Assembly: GCF_037975245.1 (NCBI RefSeq)
Contig: NC_092569.1
Coordinates: 7,808,501 to 7,872,500 of the forward strand
DNA from: Apostichopus japonicus
Taxonomy: Eukaryota > Echinodermata > Holothuroidea > Aspidochirotida > Stichopodidae
Length of the DNA stretch: 64,000 nucleotides
Direction of reading: 5' to 3'
The position numbers and the translations under genes are program-made. Of this stretch, positions 10,365-21,400 are shown one piece after another; positions within the stretch are counted from its first letter, which is position 1, and every line of letters begins with the position of its first letter. The notes beneath the pieces are model-generated. The model was not told the origin of the DNA, did no database searches, and saw only the letters and a program-made list of their open reading frames with translations.

Positions 10365-10738
10365 TTTATCAAAAGCCTTTGAGAAATCTAAAATATTGCA
10401 TCAATAAAAGGTGGATTAAATAAGTCAAGAGTGCTAGCCCAAGAATGAGAAATATTGCACAATTGGGTATTACAAGAATACTGTGGAATGAAGCCATGTT
10501 GACACTCAGTCAGCAGGTTATTGGACTTGTTTTTAGTTATGGACTATATGTCAGCATTGATTGTCCACTATGAACTGACGTAGTGCCAGGCCGTATTTTC
10601 TCAGTTGGAACTGGTAAGATTGTATCTGAAGACAGTGTATTCGCTCATACAGAAAACAGGTGTAAAATGTTTAGATCGAATTTCAGGTTTCCCCCTCCCA
10701 CACACTTTTTTGGGGTTGGGGGTATGCTAGATTATAGT

Positions 10739-11100
10739 GGGACAAACTAAAACGAATGACAGAAAATGACAGAAAGACAATTCACTTTGTACAGGGTTAA
10801 TTATCATTCGCGAATGACAGCGAATGACAACGAATGACAGTGGTGAGAAGAGATAGAATGATTAACGGAGTGGAGTAAATGCAGTTATTGGTTTTCTGCC
10901 AAAAATGATTTGAGGAAAATCGCATGTTACGTGGTTGCAGGGTTTTGGTGTAATTTACGGATAGAAACCACAGGGAAAGTTTTTGTGTGAGAATGCGCTT
11001 GAGTGCTGTGCTTTTGACATTTACCTCTGTAGATTTTATAGAAAGATAACTGAAGCCGCTTCAAGATTATAGTAAATTGTTAATTTCTAACAATAAAAAT
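10739..11100 (+). mobile_element. Truncated copy of the GAATGACA-repeat element
   Basis: Begins GGGACAAACTAAAACGAATG and carries several CGAATGACA motifs. It is collinear, in inverse orientation, with the right part of the element at 43578-44575 up to about AACAATAAAAATCGGAAA. It has no insertion at ACGGATAGAAACCAC and therefore serves as the empty-site reference for the element at 43999. Confidence 0.75.
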
Positions 11101-11104
11101 CGGA

Positions 11105-11270
11105 AACAATGACAAGTTGGATTGAAGTCATACTTGGTACTTACATGCACCATAGTGAGTAGAAGAGCCCTATTGATTTTGGTGCTCATCTCAAGAATAT
11201 AAAGTAGTTCACAGGGTCAAATGTAAAAAATTCAGAATTGAATCATACTTTGTGTGATGGTGTTGGTAGA
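11105..11270 (+). repeat. Dispersed repeat, also at 39836-40005
   Basis: Both copies share GACAAGTTGGATTGAAGTCA, GTGAGTAGAAG, CCCTATTGATTTTGGTGCTC and GAATCATACTT in the same orientation. Noncoding. Confidence 0.7.
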
Positions 11271-11654
11271 TAGCAGTGACGTCGCTAGAGGGGGGTGTGG
11301 GGGGTCTCACCCCCCCCCTTAATCTTGGTTAAACTGACGATAGTTGGAAAATTTGAGTGCAAGTCAGAATGTCTTAGGTAAGGGGTTGGGGGTAATTTTA
11401 TGCATAACACACTTGCTGGTTTACCAGCAGTCATCAAAATTTTCAAAAACTTTTTGGAATCCATCTAAATGTCATGCAAAAATATCACCTAACATTTCCT
11501 ACTTTTCTGGTTTGGTTTGGTTTGGTTTGGTTATGTGGACTTTGGTATAGTTCTTGTAGCATCTCAATGACCCAAATGAGTACTACATACGAAGGAACGA
11601 TGCCCTCACTTTTGGGGTGATGCATTAGTTTAGTATCTATCTGCTTAAACACTT

Positions 11655-13190
11655 TGCTTTTTGGTTCCTTGCTAAAAGCAAAGGAACCTATGTCTTCAGG
11701 TTGGCGTGTGTGAGGGTGTGCGTGTGCGTGTGTGTGTGTGTGTGACGCTTTAGCTTGTACGCATGATAACTCAACAAGGGATTGACTGATCATGATCAAA
11801 CTTAGTGGGTGGGTGGCCCATAGTGAGAAGATGAACCTTATTGTTTCTGGTGCCCACAAAGGTCAGTTATGGTCCAAAAACCCAAAATACTAAAACTGCA
11901 ATAACTCCCAGTGCCAATGTGCAACAAGTTTGATATTTTTGGACAAGTTTTGAACTGGTTGGGAGAACATTTTGAACTTAACGGTCATGTGATCTGAGTT
12001 GATCTGAGGTCACCAAAGGTCAAATAATGTTAAAAAACAAGTATTTTTGCCATAACTTGAGAACAAATTGTCGTAGGGTTGGGAGTTGCTTCAATGTAAT
12101 CCAATTGCCTACCCGCATCTGGGTGACCCTTGACCTCAATTTGACCTCTGGTGACCTTTAAGTGTTCTGGAGATTTTTACAGTTTCGACAGTTGTCAAAT
12201 GTACCTTCCAATCATAAATATCAATAGGTTGACCCCTGTGTGACCTTTGTGTGCGAAGTTATATGGGGTCAAAATGTTTGGTCGGAGTTAGGATGGCTGT
12301 ACAGACTTGTCATGTTGATTTTTGGAATCAGGAGATCAAACTACATTTGAAACCAAGGTCACATTAGAAAAAATGTGCTCAGATTGGGAGAAAACGGGCT
12401 AAAAAGAAAATGTTTGGTTTTGATGCTAGATTTGGATATCAAAGGTACCTTCCCATCAAAAATGTCAATGGGTTGACATCCGGGTGAGCTTTGTGTGTAA
12501 AGGTAATTTTGCAATAATGCAATAACTCCCAGTGCCAAGGTGTGACATGATTGATATTTTGGGACAAGTTGCAAATGGTATAGGGGAATATTTTCAAACT
12601 TAACGGTCATGTGATCCAAGGACACCAAAGGTCAATTAATATAAAAAAAATAGTATTTTGGGGCAGAAAATGGGCAAAGAATTTTTTATTGAATATTTAC
12701 AGTTTTGATGCTCTATTTAGGTCTCATCGATCAATAATGTCAATGGGTTGACCCCGGGTGACCTTTCTGAAGTTATACAAGTTCAAAGTTAATGTTTAGA
12801 CATTTAATGCAATTAACTCCCAGTGCCAAGGTCTGACACGATTGATATTTTGGGACAAGTTGTGAATGGGGTGGTGGAACATATTCAAATTAAATGGTCA
12901 TGTGATCTGAGGTCACCAATGTTATCATATCTGTTGACCCGCTTGTAGGTGACCTTATTTTCTTACATTTTCAACGCCATATTCAGATCTCAAAAGTGCC
13001 TTCCAATCAAAAATCGGATCACAATTTGTGATCACAAAAGTGTTGGCTATAGTGTTGGTTACTTTATGGGTACATGTAGGACCACAATTACTTGGACTAT
13101 TTGAGCCCAATCTTGCTATGATAATATTATGTGTATTGTCATATACCCCTACGCAAGAAACCACAGTGCCCTCATAGGCTTTTGTTATAT
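11655..13190 (+). repeat. 1.5-kb TGACCT-rich repeat, long copy
   Basis: Starts near GGTTCCTTGCTAAAAGCAAA, has a (GT)n microsatellite at about 11703-11743, then alternating blocks such as GCAATAACTCCCAGTGCCA, GGTCATGTGATC, CTTCCAATCA and TCAATGGGTTGACC, ending near AAACCACAGTGCCC. The inverted partner at 34660-36255 has the same block order. Noncoding. Confidence 0.8.
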
Positions 13191-13321
13191 TTCCCTTTCA
13201 TCCTTTTGTACATTCCAGTTTGTGGGAGTGGTGTGAAGCCTTTTCTCCCTTAGCCTTCTGCTATGTACTGAATATCAAATATTACATTCCTAAGTTGATT
13301 TCATTTGTTGGTTTGATACAG

Positions 13322-13460
13322 CAGCAGCAGTATTACCTTATCCATTGGAAGCCATCAATCAAACAGTAAGGCGAATCTTGTCGAAACAATTTCTACCAAC
13401 TATGTCACCCATATTGGGGCCAACAGCAGATGGTGTTATTCATGGAGATTCTGAGGAAGA
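13322..13460 (+). CDS. Candidate internal exon, unrecognised protein
   Basis: Acceptor TTTGATACAG (to 13321) and perfect donor GTAAGTA at 13461. One frame is open throughout, needing one base from the previous exon and leaving two. It gives LPYPLEAINQTVRRILSKQF..ending in the acidic HGDSEEE. The composition is protein-like. The phase does not match the exon at 8755 or that at 14218, so intermediate exons are missing or these belong to different transcripts. A second frame is open for about 42 codons before a stop, so the frame choice is likely but not certain. Confidence 0.4.
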
Positions 13461-13645
13461 GTAAGTATTCCCCCTTTTCTCTTCTATTTTTCCTCATTCT
13501 ATCTTCTTTCCCCTATTCTATTTACTTATTATATTCTCACACAGGGAAATGACAGAATTTTAGACTTTTGATTGGCTTCATGAAATCATATCTTGAGATC
13601 TTTATATTGCCACCCAAGTCTTTAAACCAATCATTGTTTTAACAG

Positions 13646-13709
13646 AAATTGATGATAGATATGTTCATTCAAAACCACATCCCCATAGCATTTTGTATAG
13701 CAAGATACG
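13646..13709 (+). CDS. Weak exon candidate
   Basis: A 64-nt segment between acceptor ATTGTTTTAACAG and donor GTAATG. Two frames are open; the phase-0 frame ends in phase 1, which fits the exon at 14218. The peptide has no recognisable motif. Reported mainly because of its splice sites and position. Confidence 0.2.
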
Positions 13710-14217
13710 GTAATGTGTTTTTAAAATGTCATTTATTGTGAATGCATATGAAAACAGTGGCAATTTACATAGGAAAGGAAACTTTTTGAATAAAACCTAC
13801 CACTATGGTATTTCAGACTACCCACTGCGGTTAAGATGGAAGGGTTCAGCCATTCAAAATATGTTCAATCAATGTTATGTCAAGTTAGAGATAAGACATT
13901 GGGATTGAGGTTTGGAATTTTTTGAAGTAAGAATATATCGGATACAGTACATTTAGATATAAATTAATTTGGTTGAAGATATAGTCTCATTAGTAGGAGT
14001 TGTATGTGGATCACCGGTTAACTACAAGTTTGCACGATGCATTGCCCAGCTGGTTGTATTCAATTGCTGTAGTCATATCAGACCAAAGTTGATGAAGACT
14101 TACAGGTCTACAAACATGTAGCTCTGTTCAATAGAAAGTGGTGTGAGTAAAGTTTGTGCTTTGACAGCCCTTGCAACTGCTTGTTTTTGTTACACTTTGT
14201 TGAAGGTCGTTTCACAG

Positions 14218-14275
14218 TGATGATCATTGCAGCCCTATCCCATGGTGAAGAAGAACTATTGTGTATTGATGAAGG
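14218..14275 (+). CDS. Candidate short internal exon
   Basis: A pyrimidine-rich tract ending TTTCACAG, then a 58-nt segment (phase 1 in, phase 2 out) coding VMIIAALSHGEEELLCIDEG, then donor GTGAGTA at 14276. Downstream acceptor ATTGCAG could shorten it without changing frame. Protein family not recognised. Confidence 0.3.
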
Positions 14276-14900
14276 GTGAGTATATAGTAAAGACTATCAC
14301 ATGGAAGTTTTTTATGGATACTGTTATCAGTGTAATTTAAATGGAAATAGCACCTGTAAGTTCACACTGCTGTACAGTATGTAGCCAGCCATATTGTCAA
14401 GTGAGGAACTATTTTCATTCTCATTTAATGTGTCAAGAAAATCAGTTAAAGTAAGCTAAGGCCTACGGTTTCATCTATGACCTATTCCATTTCCTTAGTG
14501 AAGTTGGGGTATTCATCCTGTTTAAATACTCTGCTAAATTTGGGTTATTAGGTCAGTAATAACCATTTTGGCCATTGAAAATTCCTATATTCTATGCTTT
14601 GCCATATCTATACAAAACATTCATTACGATCTTCCTTGCCTTAAGCAAATACCACCAAGAGTACCCTGTTTTGGGCAAAAACAACAAGGGAGATTGAATA
14701 TCTACAGGAGTTGGTAATGCTAGCCATATTAAATTATCCTTTGCACAAATTCATGATTTAACACAATGTGCTATTTCAGTGGTCAAACCAAATTTGTATT
14801 TACACAGGAAAGTATTGTTGGCCATTAGAGCACTTGCGTTTATGTAAGTTTAGTGGTTTTCTGTACTGGCGTGCCCTCCAAAAGTATGAAGACTCAGGGG

Positions 14901-15420
14901 AGAGAAGTTGCAAAGATAATGCAGAAACAATTTGATTAACATATTACTTGGATAATTTAATAACTCAACTGGAGCAACGGCTTACTTGAATAAATTAACA
15001 ACTCAACTGGAGCAAACTAAATATAAAATATAAAATATAATTTACTTACAAGTCACAAGCTCACTACACATATATGAATCAAACGTACAGTACTCACTTG
15101 CTCACAAGTGTTGGCCGGTCAACCATCTGTACTCACCGCCTCATTCATAAGCTCTCCCAAATGTTTTCATACACAAGAAAGTTCTATCACACCACACGCA
15201 CACACTCACACCAGTTGCACGCAAGCACCACAAACAGCGCTCCGCGCCCGATACGTTTGAAACCTCTGTTACGTAATTAAACAGCGACGCGTCGATACAA
15301 GCGCACCATAGCCCAACGCTACACTATATACATGTACGCCCACACAAGAAAACGCCTATCGTTACAATCGCTCATTTACATTTACAATCATATGGTGACT
15401 GTCAATTAATTAGGTGCACT
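14901..15420. other. No supported gene; short tandem motifs
   Basis: Contains two copies of AACAACTCAACTGGAGCAA near 14955-15015, a (ATAAA)-rich stretch and a CA-rich, locally GC-rich patch at 15180-15310. The small open frames have repeat-like composition. Confidence 0.5.
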
Positions 15421-16303
15421 CAAGGATGAATCCTATTCCTAATACCAGTACTTGCCAATTTGGGGAAGTTTGTGCTATCAAGTAACAAAGTATTAATGCT
15501 CAAGTTAATTTTGAGGAGGAATGTAGGCAGGCTTGAACATCATGTTTGTTAATTAATTCACTGGTTTGTGAACTACTTTGTCCGGTTTTCAACAGCAGCT
15601 CTTAAATTTGGCATGTAAACATGGGGAGAAAGGCCATAAGGGGGGGGGGGGGGGTGTTAGAAATATAAATATTTTGCAAGAAAAGAATGCTAAATTTTAA
15701 GAGTTATTCTTCTTTCTGAAAGCTGACCTTGGTTGTTGTGCTCAAACCTTGCTACAAGAGAACTTGATACATGTGAATATAGAGGTTACCCCCTCAACCC
15801 CCACCATATCTCCCTATTTGATGCCCCTTGCAATGCTTGCATTTCAAGTAAACCACCCCCCCCCCTCCCCACACAAAAAAAACACACATGGAAAATTTTG
15901 CACTATGAATTGCCCGTTTTCAGAGAATTAAATGTTGTTGTATACGCACAGGAAGCGTTGCTGTTTTCACTCCCTGAAATTGCTGTGAGAGCACTGCACA
16001 CTGTGCAGTGTTCAGATTAGCCGCTTAAAGGAGGACTTCACAAATTTCTTACGATGCTTTTGACTTGCTGGTGAAAAGTATGAGCCCCAATCAAGTCAAA
16101 TTTTCTATCACTAGAAGAAGAGTCAACAAACTTTTCTTTGGCATAGGAAAGAAATTGGTTATGCAATCACACTCCCAGCAAGCACAATGTTAGATAGGGA
16201 CATTTTGAAAAGGTTTACTGCTTTCTGAAGTGATTTTTTTACTTTTTCAGATAAGAAAGTACGGGGATTAGTTCACACACATGATAAATAAAAACACATC
16301 ATA

Positions 16304-16822
16304 CAGGGGTGTATCTAGGATCTTCTAACCGGAATTACTATCTAAGCGGAGCGCCACAATCAGTTGGCACGCAGCGTACACGAAAATTTCTCGTTTTGAT
16401 ACCCCCCAGATCACCGGAAATGGCACATTTCAGGCTAGAAAATGACCAACCAAATGTACACTTTTGCCTGAGAACCAAGTATTTCATATAGTTTTTTTTT
16501 TTCATCAATAACCTTTTTGAAGAATGTTACCAGTCACACATCATGTTTGACCTCATCACATCTCCTGTGGGTCATTGCTTTTGTAGGTGATTCTACGTCG
16601 CGGTCCACAAAACCCATCAGCCCCTCTTTTGAAGGTTTTAAGCCCCTTATTTGTTCAGAATTTGAAATTTCACATTTCTCGTGAAATAAATTCACTACAA
16701 AACATACCCATAATGTTGCACAACCCCTAACAGACCGGTCAAAATTGCAAGAGTAGAGGGAAGTATGTTTATGAATGTTGGGGTAATTTTCGAAAATTCA
16801 GACACGGTTAATTTATTGGTGC
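16304..16822 (+). mobile_element. hAT-type element copy, sister of 6106-6690
   Basis: Starts CAGGGGTGTATCTAGGATCT, then ACTATCTAAGCGGAGCGCC, GTTGGCACGCAGCGTAC and GATCACCGGAAATGGCAC. It aligns with the 6.1-kb copy through TTTATTGGTG, after which a second short element begins. Confidence 0.65.
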
Positions 16823-17030
16823 ATAGGCGCAGATCCGTCTTGGATAATGGTGGGGAAGTGTCTGTTCTCTGATACTATCTAAGCGGAGTGCGACCATGGG
16901 TTCGCGCGTAGCAAAGAAGAAACTTTTTGCCAAATATGCAAGTAGACTTTTGTATGGCGGGTCTGGGGTCCTCTCCCAGAAAACAATTATAGACTGCCGC
17001 AAATGCCATTTCCGTCCTATATTAACAACT
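16823..17030 (+). mobile_element. Diverged hAT-type short element copy
   Basis: Begins CATAGGCGCAGATCC and contains ACTATCTAAGCGGAGTGCGA and a worn ..GCAAATGCCATTTCCG end of the shared core. Boundaries are approximate. Confidence 0.45.
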
Positions 17031-17389
17031 ATGTATAAATATAATTAAATGAGAACTGGACGTAAAGCTAGCTCAAATTGGCAACACGCACTGTGAGTTG
17101 TTAACGATTGTTTTGTTTGCATTCAGTTCATTTTGCTGACCACAATTTACCAGTATCAGTAATGATACGCCCTTTGATCGGCTACATAATATTCACAAGA
17201 AATGTGCTCAATTCTCAAATTGCATGCAGAATTAAATTTTTAGATTCATTGTATGAGTTCCTGTACTAGGTTTGGGGTAACAATTAGCATTCAAGTTGGG
17301 TGTATAACATTTTATCTATGGATGGCAGTGTTGCATCGAAGGACATATATCTAGTGAAGTTTGCATATAGATTCTGGTCTAATACTGAA

Positions 17390-17635
17390 ATGCGTCATGT
17401 TCCCCGACGACTCGGTCTAGTTCAAGACCAGCCACAGTTGGTTTCATAGCACAATTGTACAATTGTTTAAGGCGTCAACACTCACGTCATGATATACTAT
17501 ATATATACTGTATATATATATATATACTAGTGAGAGGGAAATGGAAAAGTCAAAAATGGAGTTGTCAATGTATGGGGTAGGCCGAGGCGCACGCCCCATC
17601 GGAAATCCTTGATTTGTCACTGGCTACCTTGTGTA
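17390..17635 (+). repeat. About 250-bp dispersed repeat, copy 2
   Basis: Collinear with 7480-7735 including the ACGACTCGGTC, AGACCAGCCACAG and GGCGCACGCCCC blocks; the internal TATATA run differs in length. Confidence 0.65.
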
Positions 17636-17965
17636 TATCAACTTAACTCCTCAATGACTTAAAGCGTTTGTGTGTAAATCATAACCTATCTTGTGTATTC
17701 ATTGTTTATAGTCTTCCAGCATGACAACAAGAACAACATCCCATTTTATGATTAAAGTTTAGTTGGTTGTACTATGGGTAAAACGTACCATAGAAGCACC
17801 AATGAGTCATATAGGGATGCGCACATATAGGGTATGGGAAGGACAATTGTCCACGCATGGACCAAGTGTAATGCACTGCAAAGAGAAAGACATGTCTTAT
17901 CCTGTCATTATAAACCTGTTGCATTATGACATTTTGTATGTATGTATTGTTTTTATTCATTTCAG

Positions 17966-18072
17966 ACTTCAAACGAATTTCAAAAGATTGCAGAGTCAGT
18001 GTCAACCCCAAAAACTCTAATCAGTGAAAGTACATGTGCCATTGCTGCTGAGTCCCAAAGTGGTCAAGGAAG
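17966..18072 (+). CDS. Candidate internal exon, Ser/Thr-rich
   Basis: Strong acceptor TTTTATTCATTTCAG (to 17965) and GTGATA donor at 18073. Only the phase-0 frame is open: TSNEFQKIAESVSTPKTLIS then ESTCAIAAESQSGQG, leaving two bases at the end. Low-complexity Ser/Thr/Gln composition suggests a disordered linker. No partner exon of matching phase was found. Confidence 0.4.
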
Positions 18073-18819
18073 GTGATACTGTGGACAGCCTCATTCATCT
18101 CATCAGTATGTTTTATTGTGTAAATATTGAATATCGGAGATCATGTAACTGTACATTTACCTACATTAACCTATGTACAAAAGGAGATTTTTGAAATCAC
18201 TGACAACAGAAAAGTACCAGCTAAGTTGGTAACCTTTGTAACAAAAGTTGCTAGCCAATAGATGACTAACCCCAAGCGGTCTCACGGAACATGCAACATT
18301 AAGCAAATCCAGCACAGCTACTGTACGATAGCAGGAAAGAGAATTAGCATGTAAAAGCGACTATACAAAAGCTTGGAAGCACAATCTAACTGCATGTTTT
18401 TCTTCAAAGAAAGTTTTTTTTAAAGTTTTGGAATTCTTTGCTAGGCCTGGTGTAGATTCAACATTGTTCATTAGGTTGGGAGTGACTGATAAAAAAGTTA
18501 TGCATTGAAAAATGAAATTTTAAAACATTTTTTGAGGGGGTGAGGGTAGCAAATTTGTATTTTGTTGAATATATTCCTCCAGGGGAAAAGCCCTTTAATT
18601 GCAAAGTTATCATATAATGAGCTGTGAGAAAAGAAAAACTGTGGTCATCCATCAGGTTGCTCCCAGCTATTTGAAAATAATATATGAGAGAGATGTGTAA
18701 TACTATGGGTATAATTTAATTAAAAAAGTTGATGAGACAACAAGAATTTACTGCACTTTGGTTTAATAAACCTTTTAGGTAGGGTGACATGATCAAAATC
18801 TGACAATATCTGGGGCAGT

Positions 18820-19260
18820 GGTTTCACTCTTGGATCACTAGGAAAATCGTTGTTGGTAGACTGACAGTACACATGGGATGCTATGTGGTGTTGCGATTAA
18901 TTATTTCAAATAATGGTGACATATAATATTTGTATATATTTAAATTGTAATTGATTGTTTGTTCTTGATTCATGTGACACATTGTTGTATACACCCATTT
19001 TGTCTATGGGGAGAAGGTGTATGTTTGGTTAAATTAGGAAAATTGTTGCGAGTAGACAGGTGGTATTTAAAAGGTGTTCGGTGGTATTGTCATTTTTTCA
19101 GATTTTCATTTTGTTTATTAATTAAATAATGCTTAACATATGATCTTTGTGAATGTTTTAATTGTAATTGATTGTCTGTTCTTGCTTCAAATGATAGTGT
19201 TTGTTTACATGTAGCCTTGGGTAAATAAGAAAAAAATTGTTGGTTAGGCATAACGTGCTA
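18820..19260. repeat. Degenerate 190-210-bp tandem repeat, about 2-3 units
   Basis: Recurring TTGTAATTGATTGT.TGTTCTTG (near 18945 and 19158) and TAGGAAAATTGTTG-type blocks (near 18838, 19034, 19225). No coding. Confidence 0.5.
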
Positions 19261-21160
19261 TAGTAGGTGTTTAGATGTGAGATTTGGCTGTAATAAGGTG
19301 ACCTGAGATGAATCAATGTTATGTATCGAGAAGCTCTTTTGAATTCTTGATTGTATGGTCACCGATAGATAGAAGATAACTCCAAAAGTGGTAATATTTC
19401 AGGAAACACTTGCGTTTTTAAGGAGAAAACACTGTTTACGGTTGCAGCAACTCAATAATGATGAAACACGCAAAACAGGATGGACGTTTAACCAAGATAT
19501 GGTTAACATCTCATGAATTAATCTGAGGAAACCCGACTTTTTGGTTGCAGCAACTTTAAACCACCTTCAAGAAAGCGTTTACGATTTTTTTTTACAGTGT
19601 ACCGGATTAGGTGTAATTTGTTCATTTTTGGAGACACCCCTACTTGGGTCCCTGCCCCTCCCCCCCCAATGTTTTTTGCCCCTCACGCCCTAATGCAATA
19701 GTAAAACTCCTTGTCGAGAACTACCAGATAAGATACACATTGCCCATTTTTGCGACAAAAGAGTTTTTGACTTAAAAAACCTTGCAGTTTTGGCCAAAAT
19801 TGGCTAAAAATATACTCACCCAAATGACGTCACAGAGATCGGTTCCCATGAGCCCGAATCCGCAGCTCCCAGGTCCATATCTGCTTCAGTTTAGTAGGTA
19901 TGGGTCCCAAAGACCCCTGTAAACATACGTCTTCTAAATTCTATATACGTGCAAATTCGGGAAACCCCCTCTTTTTGACCCCTCCTCCTGTCCCCTTTGA
20001 AAGACCCATCGACTTCTCAATTTCAGGTGGAGTAGAAGAGACGCATGTTTTTGTTATTTACGTGTCACTATCTGAACAGGAACAGGAAAGGCATTTTGTC
20101 TATATCATTTCTATTCACCACAAGAAAGGTGTTTTTGTATTGAAAACTATGACAAAGTACCTCTTATGGAACCCCCTCCTATCCACTGAGGGTATCTAAC
20201 AGAGTTGCATTTTTCATATGTGGTCGACAAGAGCTTCAGTTGGTTGTAGACACCGTTCATACAGTTACATTAATTCTCGGGAAGGGGGATAGCCTATACA
20301 TTTCCGAGGCTCCCCCCCCCACCGGTAATACTGTTATCATATATGGTTAAAAGCCGACTATTAAACTTTGGAGCGTTACCATGGTTACTGGGGTGGTTCG
20401 ATTACGCAGTTCTTTTCAGGGCACCACCGCTATGGTGTTTGTCCTCTATTATCGGAAGTCTCGTTCCCATCGGGTCCCCCTGTCGATGTAGCGTGACATC
20501 AAAGTGACCGCCTTTTCACATCTTTTTACTCATACCTCAGTAATGGATTCAGCATATCCGAATCTATTAGGAACAATATTCTCATTGAGTTTGCGCGAGG
20601 TCGAATTTATGACGTCATCTGGTGGGGGCGCTATTTTCAGCTGGATAAAATAATTTAGCCAAGTTGCTTTAAATTAAAGATTTAGTTAGAACTGATAATA
20701 AAAGATTATGTAAAGGCTGTTTGAGCTGCTTCCGGTCTTTGGTTTAATAAAAAAATAGTATTTTTTTATGAATTTATAACTTACGCCGTCATTTCGTCAA
20801 ATGTAAAGGAACAAAATTAAAACTCAGAGAGTCGATTGACAATGTCTAGAAGTAATTTTACTGCTATTTATGAGGTAATTGATGATTTAGTTTTGTAGAA
20901 ATTAATAATAACGCTTATGATGATGTCACTTCCGGCCAGAACAAATTGGCAAAAAAAACAAAAAAACCTGCACATATTTTGTACATCATAACGTGATAGG
21001 TCTTCAGTGTTTGTTATAGGGTTATAACACATTCCTCCGCTCTCAAAAACGCACCCCTAGAACATTTTTTACAGCGCCCTCATTCCCAGAGTAAACGACT
21101 TGAAACAAGTTTAAAGGTATCACCTAAAAATTTGTATCACGAAAAATTATTTCGTGTACA
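19261..21160. other. No supported gene
   Basis: Noncoding, with a C-rich patch near 19660 and several GACGTCA and GGTGGGGGCGC motifs common in dispersed repeats. A 99-codon plus frame at 19900-20199 has no recognised motif. The stretch ends at the target duplication of the next element. Confidence 0.5.
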
Positions 21161-21400
21161 CACAGGAGCAGGCGCGTAGCCAAGGGGGGGGGCGAAGGGG
21201 GCAGCCCCCCCTTGAGCATATTTTTATTTTATTTTTTTAATGTTTTTATGATATTGCTAGTATTTTCAAAAGAGAAAATGCTATGATGCAACTTACAAGG
21301 CCTGGGAAGTGCCATTTCCAGCAATCTGGGAGGCATTTACAGCCAAAATTTTCTTGTACGCTTCGCGCCAATCATGGTGGCGCTACGCTTAGATAGTTTG

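Larger units (their letters stand above)
9247..10530 (-). mobile_element. 5'-truncated non-LTR retrotransposon
   Basis: Minus-strand reverse-transcriptase fragment with a 3' region ending in AATAAATAATG and a short (ATGAA)n tail next to 9247. It contains the RT palm and thumb and the typical C-terminal region, but the endonuclease and 5' part are absent, as expected from truncated target-primed integration. The family is Jockey/CR1/Rex-like by motif style; the exact clade cannot be given without alignment. Confidence 0.85.
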
